Source: Lindgomyces ingoldianus | Taxonomy: Eukaryota > Ascomycota > Dothideomycetes > Pleosporales > Lindgomycetaceae | DNA length: 64,000 nucleotides | Assembly: GCF_010093535.1 (NCBI RefSeq) | Contig: NW_022985162.1 | Location: forward strand, 382,402 to 446,401 | Direction of reading: 5' to 3' | Position numbers and translations under genes: made by a program | Notes under the pieces: model-generated | The model's database searches: none | Seen by the model: the letters and a program-made list of their open reading frames with translations, nothing else | What the model was told of the DNA's origin: nothing | Shown: positions 1 through 9,991 of the stretch, piece after piece | Numbering within the stretch: the stretch's first letter is position 1 | Layout: each line of letters opens with the position of its first letter

Positions 1-613
1 TCTAGCTAATTATAAACCCTATCTTACTAAAGTTGTATGTGTTATTATCCTAGATGCTATACTTAGCTTTAATATTCTCTATAAGGCTAAACCTGCCCTA
101 AATTACCTTAGGACTCTTGCAGAAAGCTCTTTTATAGTTATACTTACGCTTAAATGTTACTTTAAGCTCTAAATAACACTTTATAAACGTACTAGGCTAG
201 TTTATATAAACATAGCCTAGATTATACTTAGCGCGCAAAGAATTAGCTATATTAGCTATAAATGCTATCTAAGAGGAAATTCCTTGCGCATATAGCTTAA
301 GTATAGTCTTAATAATTACCTGCTCCTTTTTATTACCTAGCCTTTATAATTTAGCTATAGAATTAGCTTATAAAGGTTATTTAGTGCTGTAGTTATTTAT
401 TATTTTTTATAAGACTTTGCACATAGCTATAGCATATTTCTTTAAGAGTTTTATGTCTTATTTAAAAGCTTAAAGTGCAAGCTGTATCTAACATTCTTTT
501 AGCACATCTAAGTAGTGTTGTAGGGAATGCATTAGTGTAGAAAGGGTGGTTTAGTGGGGTCTTGGCAAAAGTAAGCAACTCAGGTGTGTGAGCAACTTGC
601 CTATAAAGTATGT
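1..613 (-). mobile_element. pogo/Fot1-like DNA transposon relic, cut by the window edge
   Basis: This stretch is a diverged reverse-complement copy of 4804-5412. Both share the transposase amino-terminal region and the same terminal sequence. The end at 613 mirrors the terminal inverted repeat starting ACGTACTT at 4804 and is followed by a TA dinucleotide (614-615), as expected for Tc1/mariner/pogo insertion at TA. The copy is heavily C-to-T and G-to-A mutated and has no open frame. Its other end lies outside the window. Confidence 0.75.
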
Positions 614-2712
614 TATTAAATTATTTTACATAGCTTATCTTAGTAAAAGGCTTAGCTTATTAGCCTTACTTAAGTAGTTCTTTTCTAGGTTATTAAAAAG
701 TAGGTCTAGAGACCTTCTATATTAAGTGCTACTTAGGTGTTGTTTAGGTGTAAGTGTAAGCATATATCTTAGCATTAAAAAGAGTTAAAGTTTAAGACTT
801 ACTCTTAGTAATTAAAGGCAACTTTATGCTAATACAGCTATAGTTGTTTTAGAATTAGGTTATAACATTCTATGTTTATTATATAAAGCTTAATCTATTC
901 CTTATAGTGTTAGTAGGTAATTATAATAGTTATAGTATAGAAAATAAAACCTTTTTTAAGTTATTTTCTATTAAATCTAGTTAGGTAAATTATTTAGGTA
1001 AGTAGTGTTAATTAAAGATTTAGTTTACACGCTAGTTCTTTATTAATGTAACTTATACTATTTACTTCTAAGTTAATAAAAGCTTATATTAAGGCTAATA
1101 TAGTTTTTTATTATAAATATATAAGAATATTAACTTAGTACTTTTAGTTATTAGTAGGGGACTTAGCCTATAAGTTAGCAAAGATCTAGTGTTAAATTAG
1201 TCCTAGAGGGCAACTTAGCCCTAGAATAAGCCTTTTTACAGGCTTTTACTACTATAGCTGCAGCTATGTTAAGAGTAGCAAAGAGAATTAGAGCTTAAAT
1301 ATAAGTTAGAGCCCTTATAAAAATAAAATTAAAATAGTAAAGATCTTTAATAAGTGCTAGCAGCACTACTTATATAGACTTAAAAAAGAGAAATAAAGTA
1401 GTTTTAAAAGATATAACTATGCTTACTACACTTAAAGTACTAACTTTTTTTTTATAATTTTTACGCTTTTTAGAACTAACTAAAGCATAATTTAAATTAA
1501 TTTTTATTACATTAAGGTTTTTATTTGCAACTGCGCTAGTTTAGAGGCATATTAGAGCTTGTACAGAGAGGAACCTTATGTTATTATTGTAGGTAGCAAT
1601 TAGGTTTACATACGCATTAAGGTTGTTTAGGAGGGGTTCTTCTACTATAGCGCGTTATAGTTTAGTTAAGAGGGAGTTATATAAGGCTATAATTAGACCT
1701 ATCTTATTTAGGCCTATATTAAATGCAAGTTAGTAGAACTTAGTAAAGTGTAAAGTAAAGCTTTTTTTTTTTATTATAAAGTGTTTAGGTAACTTAAGGC
1801 TATTAACTTTTTATTTAAGTCTTTATAAGTTACTTATAGAAACACTATAAATTAATCTAAGTTAATAATATCTTTATTTATTAGTAAGTTAATTAAGGCT
1901 GTTATGTTATAGTTAAGTTAAGAGTAAGTATATAGTAACTAGAAGTGTTTAAAGAGGAATTAGTCTATGTTTTCTTTAAGTTTATATTAAAGCTTATGTA
2001 AAAAGAAAAGTAGGTCTTTTTATTTTTTATTAAACAGTAGGGGATTAGAGAGTTAGTTAGATTTTATTACTAAGTTAAAAAAGTTATAAGTTGTAGGCAG
2101 TGTTAGGCAGAAAGAAGTTAAGCTATCTTTAGACTTTTAGGTAGGCTTTAAGGCTAGTAAGTTCTTAGTTCTTACTACTATAATAAAAGTTAAAGCAGAA
2201 ACAGACTGCTTAATAACATAAAGCTATTTTTTAAAGTCTTTTTAAAAAGCTTTAAAGCTTATAATGTAGTAGCTTTTTTATAAAGTAAGCGCTTTTTAAA
2301 AGGCTTTTTAGCTTACTTTAATAGCTTAGAGTTATATAAGTACTAAGCTTATTAGATTAAATTTAAAGGCTATTCTTAGCTAAGGTTTTAACACAACATA
2401 ATGTTATAATTATGCATAAGTAAGGTTATAAAGCTTTACAGAGGTCTAGTTTAATTACTACATAAGGTATTATAGTAGGTATAAGATGTTATATAAGGAA
2501 TAGGAAAGTTTAGAAGGAAATTAGTAATTAAATACTTAGCTTAGAAGTCTAAGCGCTTTAGGTATAAATTAAGCCTGTTTTAGGTTTAGTTAGTGTTAAG
2601 GCAGTTTATGCTTAAGTTTATGTCTGTGTTGTGTTGTGTTTGTGTCAGACGTGCACTAATAATACTCTAGTACGCGTCTAATACAGTTATGTCTAGGATC
2701 TGGGGAGGATAC
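614..2712. repeat. AT-rich RIP-decayed repeat DNA, family not resolved
   Basis: No open frame survives. The stretch is dominated by TA, TAG and TAA words like the flanking elements. Near 2698-2712 a purine run (GGGGAGGA) is followed by TGTGACAT, which resembles a polypurine tract plus LTR start. A short imperfect inverted repeat (AGACGTGCACT with AGTACGCGTCT) lies at about 2646-2680. I could not recognise a conserved protein domain, so this may be part of the neighbouring Gypsy element or a separate insertion that truncates its integrase. Confidence 0.5.
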
Positions 2713-2759
2713 TGTGACATATAAAAATAACTCTAATTCTTAATTTTAATGCTTAGTTT

Positions 2760-3320
2760 GCTTATTAGTCTAAGAATAAAAAGCTGTACTAAGCTAGTAG
2801 TTAATCTTTAAGTAAAAGTAGATGTCTAACTAAAACTAACTAGTAAAGATTAAACTATAATTAAAAATAAGAGTATCTAGTAGTTTTATCTTTATAAAGA
2901 ATTACTTCTTTAGAAGAGTAGCTAGTTTTCTTACTATAATAGTCTTAGTAATAAAAAGGTACTAGACATACTTTAAGAAGCAGTTAATAAGTACTAAAAT
3001 TAAGTTATAAGTACTGCCTACAAAGTCTCTTAACTCTAGTAGGTTAGTAATAAAGTCTAGTAAGTAGTGCCTTTATAAAGAAGTAAGTAGAGGTAAAAGT
3101 TTTAGCAACTTTTAAGGCTTATACTACTAAATCTTATTTAGCTAGCATAGTGCGCACCTTGCAACATACTTGTAAACGTTATAGTAAAGGTATAGCTAGT
3201 AGTATTTTCTTTTAAGAAAGTCTGTAGTCTTTTTAACACTATAATGCCTTTTTATAAGGTTGTTATAGTTCTTTGTTAGGATGTTTTAATATAAGGCTTT
3301 ATTATCTAGAATCTACACTC
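2760..3320 (-). pseudogene. Gypsy integrase relic
   Basis: Minus-strand frames read like the integrase zinc-binding and core domains. They include a GHYGVKKT-like stretch (here RHYSVKKT), a CALCQLNK-like cysteine pair (CALC retained), and a core reading LDFIT followed by a Leu-Glu-x-Arg-Asp motif. Stops and frame changes interrupt it. Similarity fades near 2760, so the carboxyl-terminal core and any chromodomain are missing or unrecognisable. It cannot encode a working integrase. Confidence 0.75.
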
Positions 3321-3899
3321 TCCTATTCCTGCGCAGGACACCTATAGGGTTATGCTTTTAAAATAGAGTACTTTTTTTTACTTTACTTACTTTTCTTTCT
3401 GTTAAGAGCGTATTTAACTAATAGGCCTTATTAGTTTCTTACACTTACTTAATATACTTAAAAAAATGTTCTAGAACTTTTAAAGCATAAGCGTTTTTAT
3501 TTTACATAGCTATAATAGTAAAATAGTTTAGCAATAACATTTTATAGATATAAAAGTAACAAAGAAACTCCTTTATAACATCCTAGGTTTATTGTTGCAT
3601 TATAGGTTTCCTATAAAGAACCTGCAGCACTTTAGGATTAACTGCCCTGTGACTGCTATAGTCTGTAGGAACAATAGGTTAGGTTAATAAAGGTGTACCT
3701 CTAATAATTAACATTATGTTAGGTAGATTTAGGGATTTTCTAGGTATAGTACAGCACCTTGCTAGGTCACTATTAGGAGAAGTTATACTATACACTGCCT
3801 AACTAGCGCAATAAGCTGTAAATGTTTAAATTGCCTACACCTAAAGCTTTTATTATAAAGTTAAAAGCATTATGTTTTATAGTAATTTTACTTCTTCTA

Positions 3900-4803
3900 A
3901 GGAAACCTTTTTTATGTAATTAGGTCTTTTAGATAGTCTGTTAGCTAGGTTTTTTAGACCTAGCTTATATTTAATCTTAAAATTAAACTGCGCTAGCTCT
4001 TCTACTTAGTAGGCTTACTTAAGGGAGAGCTTCTTTATTATTATAAAATAGCATAAATTATTATAATTAAAGAGTACCTAGATTATGCTTAAAGTGTACT
4101 CTAGGTAGTGCCTTTAATGTTTAAAGCTCTCTACAATCACGCACAACTCTTTGTTGTGCGTATGCTAACAGAGTTATAAGCTGCTTAACTTGCAGCTCTA
4201 GAAGGCTATAGGCCTCTAGTAGTAATTTACTACTAGCTTAGAGAACTAAGGCTAGAGCAGTATTACTACTATAGTAAACTTAAAAGTGTTTATAATAATT
4301 ATAACTAGCTTTAATAAATTAAAGTGCTAGAAAACTAAAGCATTTATAAATTTTAACTTAAAAGTTAGGAAAGTGTTATAAGCCTTTTTAGGCTAGAACT
4401 ATTTCTAGTACTACTTTATAAAACTTTTATAATTCTACTTTACTTTTTTCTTCTTTTTTAAGTTAAGGCCCTTACAGAGTAGACTTAGAGCTTAAGTAGC
4501 TGTTATATAGTTAACTAGTAGGCATGTAATCTCTAAGTAATTATAGATAAATTTTTAATAAAAGTTTATAAAGCCTAGAAATACCTAGATGTTTTTAAAG
4601 CTCTTTAGCTTAGGCTATTCTTTAATTATCTAGACGCATAATAAGTTTATTACTACACTTTCTAGTGTAACTATAAAGCCTAGAAACTTAACAGCCTTTG
4701 TTTTAAAAAAACATTTAGATGCCTTATAGTATAGTTTTTATTTTACTAGTTAATTAAAAACTTTAAAAATATATTACTTATAGTCCTTTTTATTTTTAAA
4801 GTA
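3900..4803 (-). pseudogene. Gypsy reverse transcriptase (C-terminal part) and RNase H relic
   Basis: Minus-strand translation gives the stretch FLGFIV and then VFLGFINFY, typical of Gypsy RT after the catalytic motif. RNase H-like text follows (YFIIIKKLS, then FNFKIKYKLGLKN and LSKRP). The frame resumes exactly from the 5906-6360 relic once the inserted element and one TA copy are removed: the junction reads Asn-Ile-Leu-Ile-Tyr-Phe without a shift. Stop codons are frequent, mostly at former CAG/CAA and TGG. Confidence 0.8.
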
Positions 4804-5903
4804 ACGTACTTCATGGGCGAGTTGCTTACACACCTGAGTTGCTTACTTTTGCCAAGACCCCACTAAACCACCCTTCCTACACTAATGCATTCCCTATAAC
4901 ACTACTTAGACGCGCTAAAAGAACGTTAGATACAGCTTACACTCTAAGCTTTTAAATAAGACATAAAACTCTTAAAGAAATATGCTATAGCTATGTGTAG
5001 AGTTTTATAAAAAATAATAAATAACTACAGCACTAGACAACCTTTACAAGCTAATTCTACAGCTAAATTATAAAGGCTAGGCAATAAAAAGGAGTAGGTA
5101 ATTATTAAGACTATACTTAAGCTATATGCACAAGGAATTTCCCCTTAGATAGCATTTATAGCTAATATAGCTAATTCTTTGCGCGCTAAGCGTAATCTAG
5201 GCCATGTTTGCATAAACTAGCCTAGTATGTTTGTAAAGCGTTATTTAAAGCTTAAAGTAACGTTTAAGCGTAAGTACAACTATAAAAGAGCTCTCTATAA
5301 GAGTCCTAGGGTAATTTAGGGCAGGTTTAGCCTTGTAGAGAATATTAAAGCTAAGTATAGCATCTAGGATAATAACACGTACAACTTTAGCAAGATAGGG
5401 TTTATAATTAGCTAGATATCTTTTAACTATACTTGTGCTTAAAACTTTACTTTAAGCTCTAAATAACGCTTTATAAACATACTAGGCTAGTTTATGCAAA
5501 CATAGCCTAGATTATGCTTAGCGCGCAAAGAATTAGCTATATTAGCTATAAATGCTATCTAAGGGGAAATTCCTTGCGCATATAGCTTAAGTATAGTCTT
5601 AACAATTACCTGCTTCTTTTTATTGCCTAGCTTCTATAATTTAGCTGTAGAATTAGCTTATAAAGGTTGTCTAGCGCTGTAGTTATTTATTATCTTTTAT
5701 AAGACCTTACATATAGCTATAGCACATTTCTTTAAGAGTTTTATGTCTTATTTAAAAGCTTAGAGCGCAAGCTGTATCTAACGTTCTTTTAGCGCGTCTA
5801 AGTAGTGTTGTGGGGAATGCATTAGTGTAGGAAGGGTAGTTTAGTAGGGTCTTAGCAAAAGTAAGCAACTTAGGTGTGTGAGCAACTCGCCTATAAAGTA
5901 CGT
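4804..5903 (+). mobile_element. pogo/Fot1-like DNA transposon insertion, rearranged, TA target duplication
   Basis: The element begins ACGTACTTCATGGG and ends with its RIP-altered mirror, with TA at both flanks (4802-4803 and 5904-5905). The left part (about 4804-5412) carries a transposase amino-terminal relic. The right part (about 5450-5903) is an inverted copy of the first ~455 bp of the left part. The whole is therefore a snap-back, internally truncated derivative that lacks the catalytic DDE region. The left arm is less mutated than the copy at 1-613. It sits inside the Gypsy reverse transcriptase. Confidence 0.8.
5062..5412 (+). pseudogene. pogo/Fot1-like transposase relic, N-terminal DNA-binding part
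   Basis: A continuous forward frame, broken only by in-frame stops, reads like the CENP-B/HTH part of fungal pogo-type transposases. QGISP is followed by IAFIANIAN, an RAKRN stretch, MFVKRYLKLK, then YNYKRAL and FSLVENIKAKYSI, and finally an aromatic TYNF block that in the family precedes the first catalytic Asp-Glu region. The stops fall where Gln or Trp codons are expected. The frame ends at the rearrangement point, so the catalytic domain is absent. Confidence 0.75.
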
Positions 5904-5905
5904 TA

Positions 5906-6360
5906 AATAAGGATGTTGTTTAGATAAATAACACACGTTTTATCTAACAAGCCTTCTAAAGCCCTATAGATATAGGACTAAAAGGTGGCTAAGGCATTAG
6001 CTAGGCTAAAAAGCATAATAAAGTACTTAAAATGCTTATACTGCGTTTTAAAAGTAGTCTTCTACTTATCCTCTTCTTTAATGCAAAGCCTATAGTAGGC
6101 GTTATAAAGGTTAAGCTTTATAAAGACTTTAGCCTTTAATAAGTAATCTAATATTTTACTTATAAGTAAAATAAGATATTAGTTTTTAATTATAATTTTA
6201 TTAAAACCTTAATAGTTAATATAAAGTTGCAGTGTCCTATCTAGTTTTAGGACAAAGAGAATAGAAGCACCTGCTAGCAACCTGCTTAGGCGTATCTAAC
6301 CCTTCTTCTAGGCTGCATTAAGGTATTCCTGCAAGATATCTAGTTTATAGCAGAAGAGGT
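5906..6360 (-). pseudogene. Gypsy reverse transcriptase relic, N-terminal part
   Basis: The minus strand reads EYLNAA, LLAGASILFV, LQLYINY, GFNKIIIKN, YNAYYRL, HFKYFIMLFSLANALATF and finally VIYLNNIL. This aligns in order with the fingers and palm of Ty3/Gypsy reverse transcriptase. The catalytic YLDD motif has become YLNN, two Asp-to-Asn changes that each need one G-to-A transition. The frame runs directly into the insertion junction at 5905. No function remains. Confidence 0.85.
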
Positions 6361-9082
6361 TATAGATTAAAAAGTTTAAAATCTTCTTTTTTTTCTTAAT
6401 TTTTATAGCATAATTATGCTTACTATTTAGCTTAAAGATGTTTATATAATATTTACTAAAAGTGTACTACTAAGAGTAGAACTTAGAGGAAATATATGTA
6501 AGTTCCTTAGAGTCTAGAGCGTTGTTAGCATTATTAGTGCCTAGATACTTATTACTATTGTTAGAAAGTACCTAGGCAACGCCTGTAGGCAGTGTAGCCT
6601 AGTAGTAGCCTTAATTATAGATACTAGCTACTATATAATAAGCTATAGCTTTAAAAAGCTATAAAAGCTTTAAAAATATTTTAACATACTTTTAAAAATA
6701 CTTTTAAATCTTAAGCATGTACTTCTTTAACTAGAGTAGCTCTTAATAATAAAAGTACTCTACATCCTGCACTATGTTGCTACTAGGCCTAGGGGCTTGC
6801 AGAGCAGGTTTAGGGTGTCCCTAAAGCAGTTCCTCTAAGAGGGCTTTCTTCCTAACATTATTGCTTATTAGTTAAATAGTATAAGAGGTAGAGTGCAGCA
6901 TGTATGTAGTTTTTTTAAAACTAAAGTTTTTTAGAAGCTTCTTAGTAAATACTAACTAAATTCTACTATTATTATTCTTTTACTACTTAAATGTACTATT
7001 TTTAAAATAAATTTTAGGGTTAGCTTTTTATAGCTAAGAATACTTTAAGATTAAGTTATAACTTAAAAAATTAGCTAACTAGAATTTTTAAAAGCTAACT
7101 TCTTTATTAGTACATTTATTATCTATGCAGACAAGGGAAAGATTATATAGTAATTCTAACTATAATTAGTAATTATTAATAAAGCTTATGTTAGGCTTTT
7201 TATAGTAGTGCTTACATAAAAGGCTATATTTCTAAATAACACTAGCGTTTATTAAGTTTAATTTAGCACCTATGTTATAAAGGCTATAAAGAATAGTTAT
7301 TCTACTATTAAAAAGTTTAAGCTGCACCTAAACTATAATATAAAGCTACTTACTATTTAATTTAGGCTCTAGTTATAAGTGTGTAAGATTTACAACTAGA
7401 GCTTTTTTTTTTTATACTATTATTATTTTTTTAGTTAAATTAGTTTTTTTAGTAGAGCTTATGTTTACTAGAGGTCTTTTAAAGTGTTATTGTAGTAGTA
7501 TTAGTTCTTTATACTAAAGACTATTAGTTGCTTATTAATTAGCCTATAAGCTTCTAGTCTTATCTTTTATCTTTCTACTACTATTAAGAGTTTAAGGTAG
7601 AGCAGAACTGCTTTTTTTTCTAAGTTAAAGCGTCTTTAGAGCTAGCCTAAGGCATTATTAAAGCTTACTTAGAGTAAGCAACAGTTTTAGTGTTGCGTAC
7701 AGCGCACTTAAACTCTAGCTAAGTGTTTATAGACTTAAGTAAGCTATTATGCTACATTTCTTTTTAAATAAATTTTAAAAAGCAGCTTTATATAAAAATA
7801 ATTTTAATCTTATAAAGTTTCTCTTTATTAGAGGTTTAGAAAGAAGTGTTTTTTAAAAAACTTTTTTACTAAAATAGCTAAGTAATAAAAGTGTTAAATA
7901 TATTACTTACTTTCTACTTTATATTTTAAAAGTAATAGTAGTTTTTATACTATGTTAAAAGAGGATCTTAGGTAAGCTTACATACTTTAGTTTAAAGCTA
8001 AGCCTAGGTTTTAATAATGCCTTTATTAATAGTGTAACTAATTAAGTTTTTATAGACTTTAAACTAGATCTAGTTAATAATTTATTAAGTTTAATTAGTA
8101 AAGTTATCTAAAAAGTCTATGTATTTTTAGATACTATTTATATCTCTTACTTAAGTGTCTACCTACTATAGAGTTAAAGACTTCTTTAAAAAGCTAAGCT
8201 TTAAAAAGGCTTTAATTTTAAATAGCTAACTTAAAGTCTTATCTAGGCTAGCTTAGAATTAAAGTTAATCTAAAGTAGTTTTAAAAAATAAGCTAAAAGT
8301 TATAAAAGTAATCTAGGCTTATTTATAAGCTTAACTAATTTTAGCTTTTAAAGCTTCTTTAGCTTTAAGCTAAAAAGCTTTTATAAAAAGTAATTATATA
8401 AATGCTTTATTAGTTAAGAGTTGCACTAAAACAGCAGTAGAGCTAGTTTAGGCCTGCCCTAGAAGAGTACTGCAGCGTATTATGTTTGCCTCTGTTACTA
8501 ATAGTTGCTGTAAGTAGCCTATAAAGAGCTAACTAGTAGTCCCTAGAGTTCTAAAACCTAGAGGGCTTAGTGTAATAAAAAAGTTATTTAATTTTTATTT
8601 AGTATAACTTAAAAAGTTTTTAAGTTTAGTTTAACTATATTTTTAATAGTTTTTAAAGTCTTACTTATTTTTTTAACTTAAAAACTTAGTATTTTTTATT
8701 TTTTACTTTTTATACTTGCTAATCTAGTAGAATTTAGTTAAGGCGCTAAGATGTAAGGTGCTTAAGAAGTTAAGTACTAGAGTTATTATAAGGCGTCTCT
8801 AGAACAGCCTTAGAAGGGGTAGTAGCTGTAGCCCTACTTTTATGTGTGTAACTACTGTTAGCTATTATTATTATAGCTCTTTAATTAAAGTAAAGCTTAA
8901 AAAGTAGTAGTAAAAGTAGCCTTTTATTTTTTAAACTAACTATGTTTCTATAAAAAAGTATAAAGAATTTAAATTATAAGAGCACTATAAAGCAGAAAGC
9001 GTAAAGCGCAGAAGGGGGTATAGAATAGTATTAATAGATAAATCCTTAAGGAGACTTAGGGGTTTGTAAGAGGATATATATA

Positions 9083-9194
9083 TATGTGCTGGGGCACGTG
9101 ACGGGACGTCATGTGCCCAAGGCTGGGCCGAGGGCTCTCCGGGGAGAGTCCGAGGCATGTCCAAGTTGACCGTGACAGGCGCCTACCTCATTAC
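9083..9194 (+). repeat. LTR-like or TIR-like repeat end
   Basis: A GC-richer piece starting TGTGCTGGGGCA and ending GTTGACCGTG...CCTCATTACA. Its end closely matches the end of the repeat at 9373-9595 (GTTGACCGTGCC...CCTCGTTACA), and its last 15 bases are repeated inverted at 9374-9388. Immediately downstream (9197-9212) is a perfect copy of the 16 bp terminus of the pogo-like element (see 4804), followed by TA. This suggests one repeat is inserted next to or inside another. Confidence 0.5.
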
Positions 9195-9372
9195 ATCGCC
9201 CATGAAGTACGTTATAGTTTTATTATAGTTGTAAAAAAAAGCAAATAAAGTAAAAATTCTATAAAACCTAGATAAAAAGAACTAAAAATAAGAATTCTTT
9301 TAAATATATAGCATAAAGAAAGACAAATTAATACTTAAAAGGTATAGTAACAGTTAATAGAGCTCTTATGTA

Positions 9373-9595
9373 TGTAATGAGGTAGGCGCCCCGTCTGCCA
9401 AGCCGATACTATACGACTTTCCCCACTGTACCAAAAGGTACGCACGAGAATACTTAAGCTAAGTATTCTCGCATAGTATAATATATATATAGGTAATGCT
9501 AGGGTAAGCACTAGCACTAGCGGTTGTCTCTAGCCTAGCCTAAACCTCTATGAGCGAGAGAAGGCCACGTGGTTGACCGTGCCGACCTCGTTACA
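9373..9595 (-). repeat. 223 bp LTR-like element with inverted TGTAAYGAGG ends
   Basis: The unit runs TGTAATGAGG...CCTCGTTACA, so it has roughly 11-12 bp inverted ends, the 5'-TG...CA-3' form of an LTR, and a TATATATA run inside (about 9485). An internal inverted repeat around GAATACTTAAGC/GCTTAAGTATTC (about 9450-9470) may form a hairpin. A C-rich tract follows at 9598-9607. I see no clear target duplication, so solo LTR versus small TIR element stays open. Confidence 0.5.
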
Positions 9596-9689
9596 CTACC
9601 CCCCCCTTAACAGTCTTAGTCCCTAAGACTTTAACGCTGAGGATATATATCTGCTCTACCCTAACTATAGCCTCGCTATAATTTAAGCC

Positions 9690-9722
9690 AGAGTGATCGC
9701 TGGGACTCGAACTCTCGACCTT
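9690..9722 (-). repeat. tRNA-like B-box fragment
   Basis: On the minus strand the sequence GAGAGTTCGAGTCCC resembles the T-arm/B-box of a tRNA (consensus GGTTCGANTCC). The flanking 5 bp do not pair as a T stem should, and I find no intact acceptor or anticodon stem. It is not an intact tRNA gene. It could be a tRNA-derived relic, such as a SINE piece. Confidence 0.3.
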
Positions 9723-9741
9723 TGGGTAGCTTAAGTATTAT

Positions 9742-9991
9742 TAATAAGGCCGTCACCGGCAAAAGCGAGTTTTCTGATATAATGTAACGGCACAGGCAAG
9801 ACAATGGGTCCGAATGCGGTAGGAACCCACTCAGAGGCATATGGGAGTGCGTGGGGACTCAACGGCCTGGGAATTCCATTGACACCTATAGGCCTCGTAC
9901 GAAAGGATTCCTACCGCATTCGGACCCATTGTCTTGCCTGCGCCGTTACATTATATCAGGAAACTCGCTTTTGCCGGTGACGGCCTCGTTA
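9742..9991. mobile_element. Palindromic MITE, 84 bp terminal inverted repeats
   Basis: Left arm 9742-9825 and right arm 9908-9991 are inverted copies with only four mismatches. All four are transitions that leave A or T in the left arm. The arms enclose an 82 bp loop without coding capacity. The outer ends read TAAYRAGGCCGTCACC, so a TA target duplication is likely. This is a non-autonomous, hairpin-capable element much less decayed than its neighbours, so it is probably a younger insertion. Confidence 0.8.

Larger units (their letters stand above)
2713..9060 (-). mobile_element. Ty3/Gypsy LTR retrotransposon relic, internal region, nested
   Basis: Reverse-strand translation gives, in order from high to low coordinates, the first half of a Gypsy reverse transcriptase (about 6360 to 5906), its second half with RNase H (4803 to about 3900) and integrase (about 3320 to 2760). 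The order matches Ty3/Gypsy pol. The element is interrupted at 4804-5903 by a DNA transposon. Sequence between about 6400 and 9060 should hold protease and gag, but I could not identify them through the decay. Many glutamine, arginine and tryptophan codons have become stops, as RIP produces. The outer limits are approximate. Confidence 0.75.

Noticed and set aside
9690..9722. Intact tRNA gene on the minus strand
   Set aside because: Only a B-box/T-loop-like piece is present. Stems do not pair and no anticodon arm or acceptor stem is found.
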